Assembly: GCA_900110015.1 (NCBI GenBank)
Contig: FOCD01000002.1
Coordinates: forward strand, 1 to 64,000
Length of the DNA stretch: 64,000 nucleotides
From: Terribacillus saccharophilus
GTDB lineage: Bacteria; Bacillota; Bacilli; Bacillales; Amphibacillaceae
Reading direction: 5' to 3'
Under the pieces are notes generated by a model, which was given only the letters and a program-made list of their open reading frames with translations, was not told the DNA's origin and did no database searches. The position numbers and the translations under genes were made by a program. Within the stretch, counting starts at the first letter, position 1; each line of letters starts with the position of its first letter. This document shows positions 63,563 to 64,000 of the stretch, one piece after another.

Positions 63563-64000
63563 TTATGTGGTTCTCCCCTTAAACTTTTTCAGCGTCGCTA
63601 CAATAAGGAAGCTGACTATCACCAATAAAAGCCATGAACTCACCTTGCCTAAATGAACAAGACTCCATGCTTCCGTTTGATTCGGATATTCCCAAGCTCC
63701 GAAGAATGTAGCAATGTTCTCAGCTACCCAGATAAAGAAGCCGATGAGTACAAAAGATAACGCCAGCGGCATTCGGTAACGAATCCCGCCAACCTCATAG
63801 GTAACCCAAGCCCGCCAAAAGACGATAATAACCAGTGCAGATAAGACCCATCGAATATCTAACCAGAAATGATGCGTGAAGAAATTCAAGTAAATTGCAG
63901 CTGCAAGAGGAACAACAACGAGATACGACGGCCACCTTACAAGATCGACTTTAAGCCTTCTCCAAGCCTGGCAAAGATAACTCGCAACACTTGCATACAT
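63563..64000 (-). CDS. DUF817 membrane protein, C-terminal part (5' end outside the window)
   Basis: 145 residues of an integral membrane protein with at least four hydrophobic segments; NFFTHHFWLDIRW and FGAWEYPNQ are typical of DUF817. Family members are about 270 residues, so the ATG at 64000 is most likely internal and the gene continues beyond the right edge. Function unknown. Confidence 0.85.
   Translation of the reverse strand: MYASVASYLCQAWRRLKVDLVRWPSYLVVVPLAAAIYLNFFTHHFWLDIRWVLSALVIIVFWRAWVTYEVGGIRYRMPLALSFVLIGFFIWVAENIATFFGAWEYPNQTEAWSLVHLGKVSSWLLLVIVSFLIVATLKKFKGRTT

Noticed and set aside
1-64000. CRISPR arrays, insertion sequences, prophage, att sites, tRNA genes
   Set aside because: No direct-repeat arrays, transposase or integrase motifs, terminal repeats or tRNA cloverleafs were seen on reading both strands; absence cannot be proven without a search.

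Overview
The window is chromosomal DNA from a low-to-moderate GC endospore-forming Firmicute of the family Bacillaceae. The evidence is the 16S 5' end, purine-rich GGAGG-type ribosome binding sites, a T-box, S-box and RFN leader, sporulation genes (kapB, yteA, yutH and yunB homologues) and a gene order that closely follows Bacillus subtilis (ytwF-leuS; mnmM/ytpB/ytoA/asnB/metK/pckA/ytkD; menFDHBEC; yugO-pgi-yugI-yugF-patB-kapB; yumC; yutM-dapF-yuzB-yuzD-yutI; hom-thrC-thrB; yutH-yutG-yutF-yutE-yutD; yunA-yunE). The genus cannot be fixed from this sequence alone; a Terribacillus-like or related genus is a guess.

Layout. 1-440: the 5' end of an rRNA operon, transcribed leftwards out of the window, with its promoter. 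458-6185: a rhodanese, leuS behind a T-box, and a tight pair of a chemoreceptor and a BMP-type lipoprotein. 6.3-14.5 kb: tRNA-modification methyltransferase, terpenoid synthase, gamma-carbonic anhydrase, asparagine synthetase, metK under a SAM-I riboswitch, pckA and a Nudix hydrolase. 14.5-17.7 kb: secreted and lipoprotein genes of uncertain function, a frameshifted small membrane ORF and a Pmp3-type microprotein. 17.7-26.7 kb: almost the whole menaquinone pathway (menFDHBEC, menA, a menI-like thioesterase; no menG). 26.7-39.9 kb: yteA, a candidate structured small RNA, ribU under an FMN riboswitch, a peptidase, a thioredoxin-like protein, a frameshifted phosphotransferase, a potassium channel, pgi, yugI, yugF, patB, kapB, HPr, deoD, bioY with a BirA-like operator, and yuiD. 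40-47.8 kb: NADH dehydrogenase 2, YumC reductase, an MBL hydrolase, two tandem near-identical sugar porters, GNAT and VOC proteins. 48-58.8 kb: small thiol and Fe-S proteins, dapF, the threonine operon, and the yut/yun genes. 58.8-64 kb: HD-GYP phosphodiesterase, yunC, yunD, yunE, an SDR and a truncated DUF817 gene.

The window is mainly housekeeping. I see no phage, insertion sequence, CRISPR array, defence island or tRNA gene. The unusual signals are in RNA and translation: a promoter-plus-terminator unit that looks like an unannotated three-way-junction small RNA (about 27.11-27.26 kb); two genes broken in the -1 direction exactly at AAA-AAG slippery sites; a start codon enclosed in a 13-bp hairpin (bmp lipoprotein); ribosome binding sites built into the 3' arms of strong hairpins ahead of yunB and yunC; and an orphan terminator ahead of the yugF homologue. 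All are readings of the sequence only; none has been tested by search or experiment.
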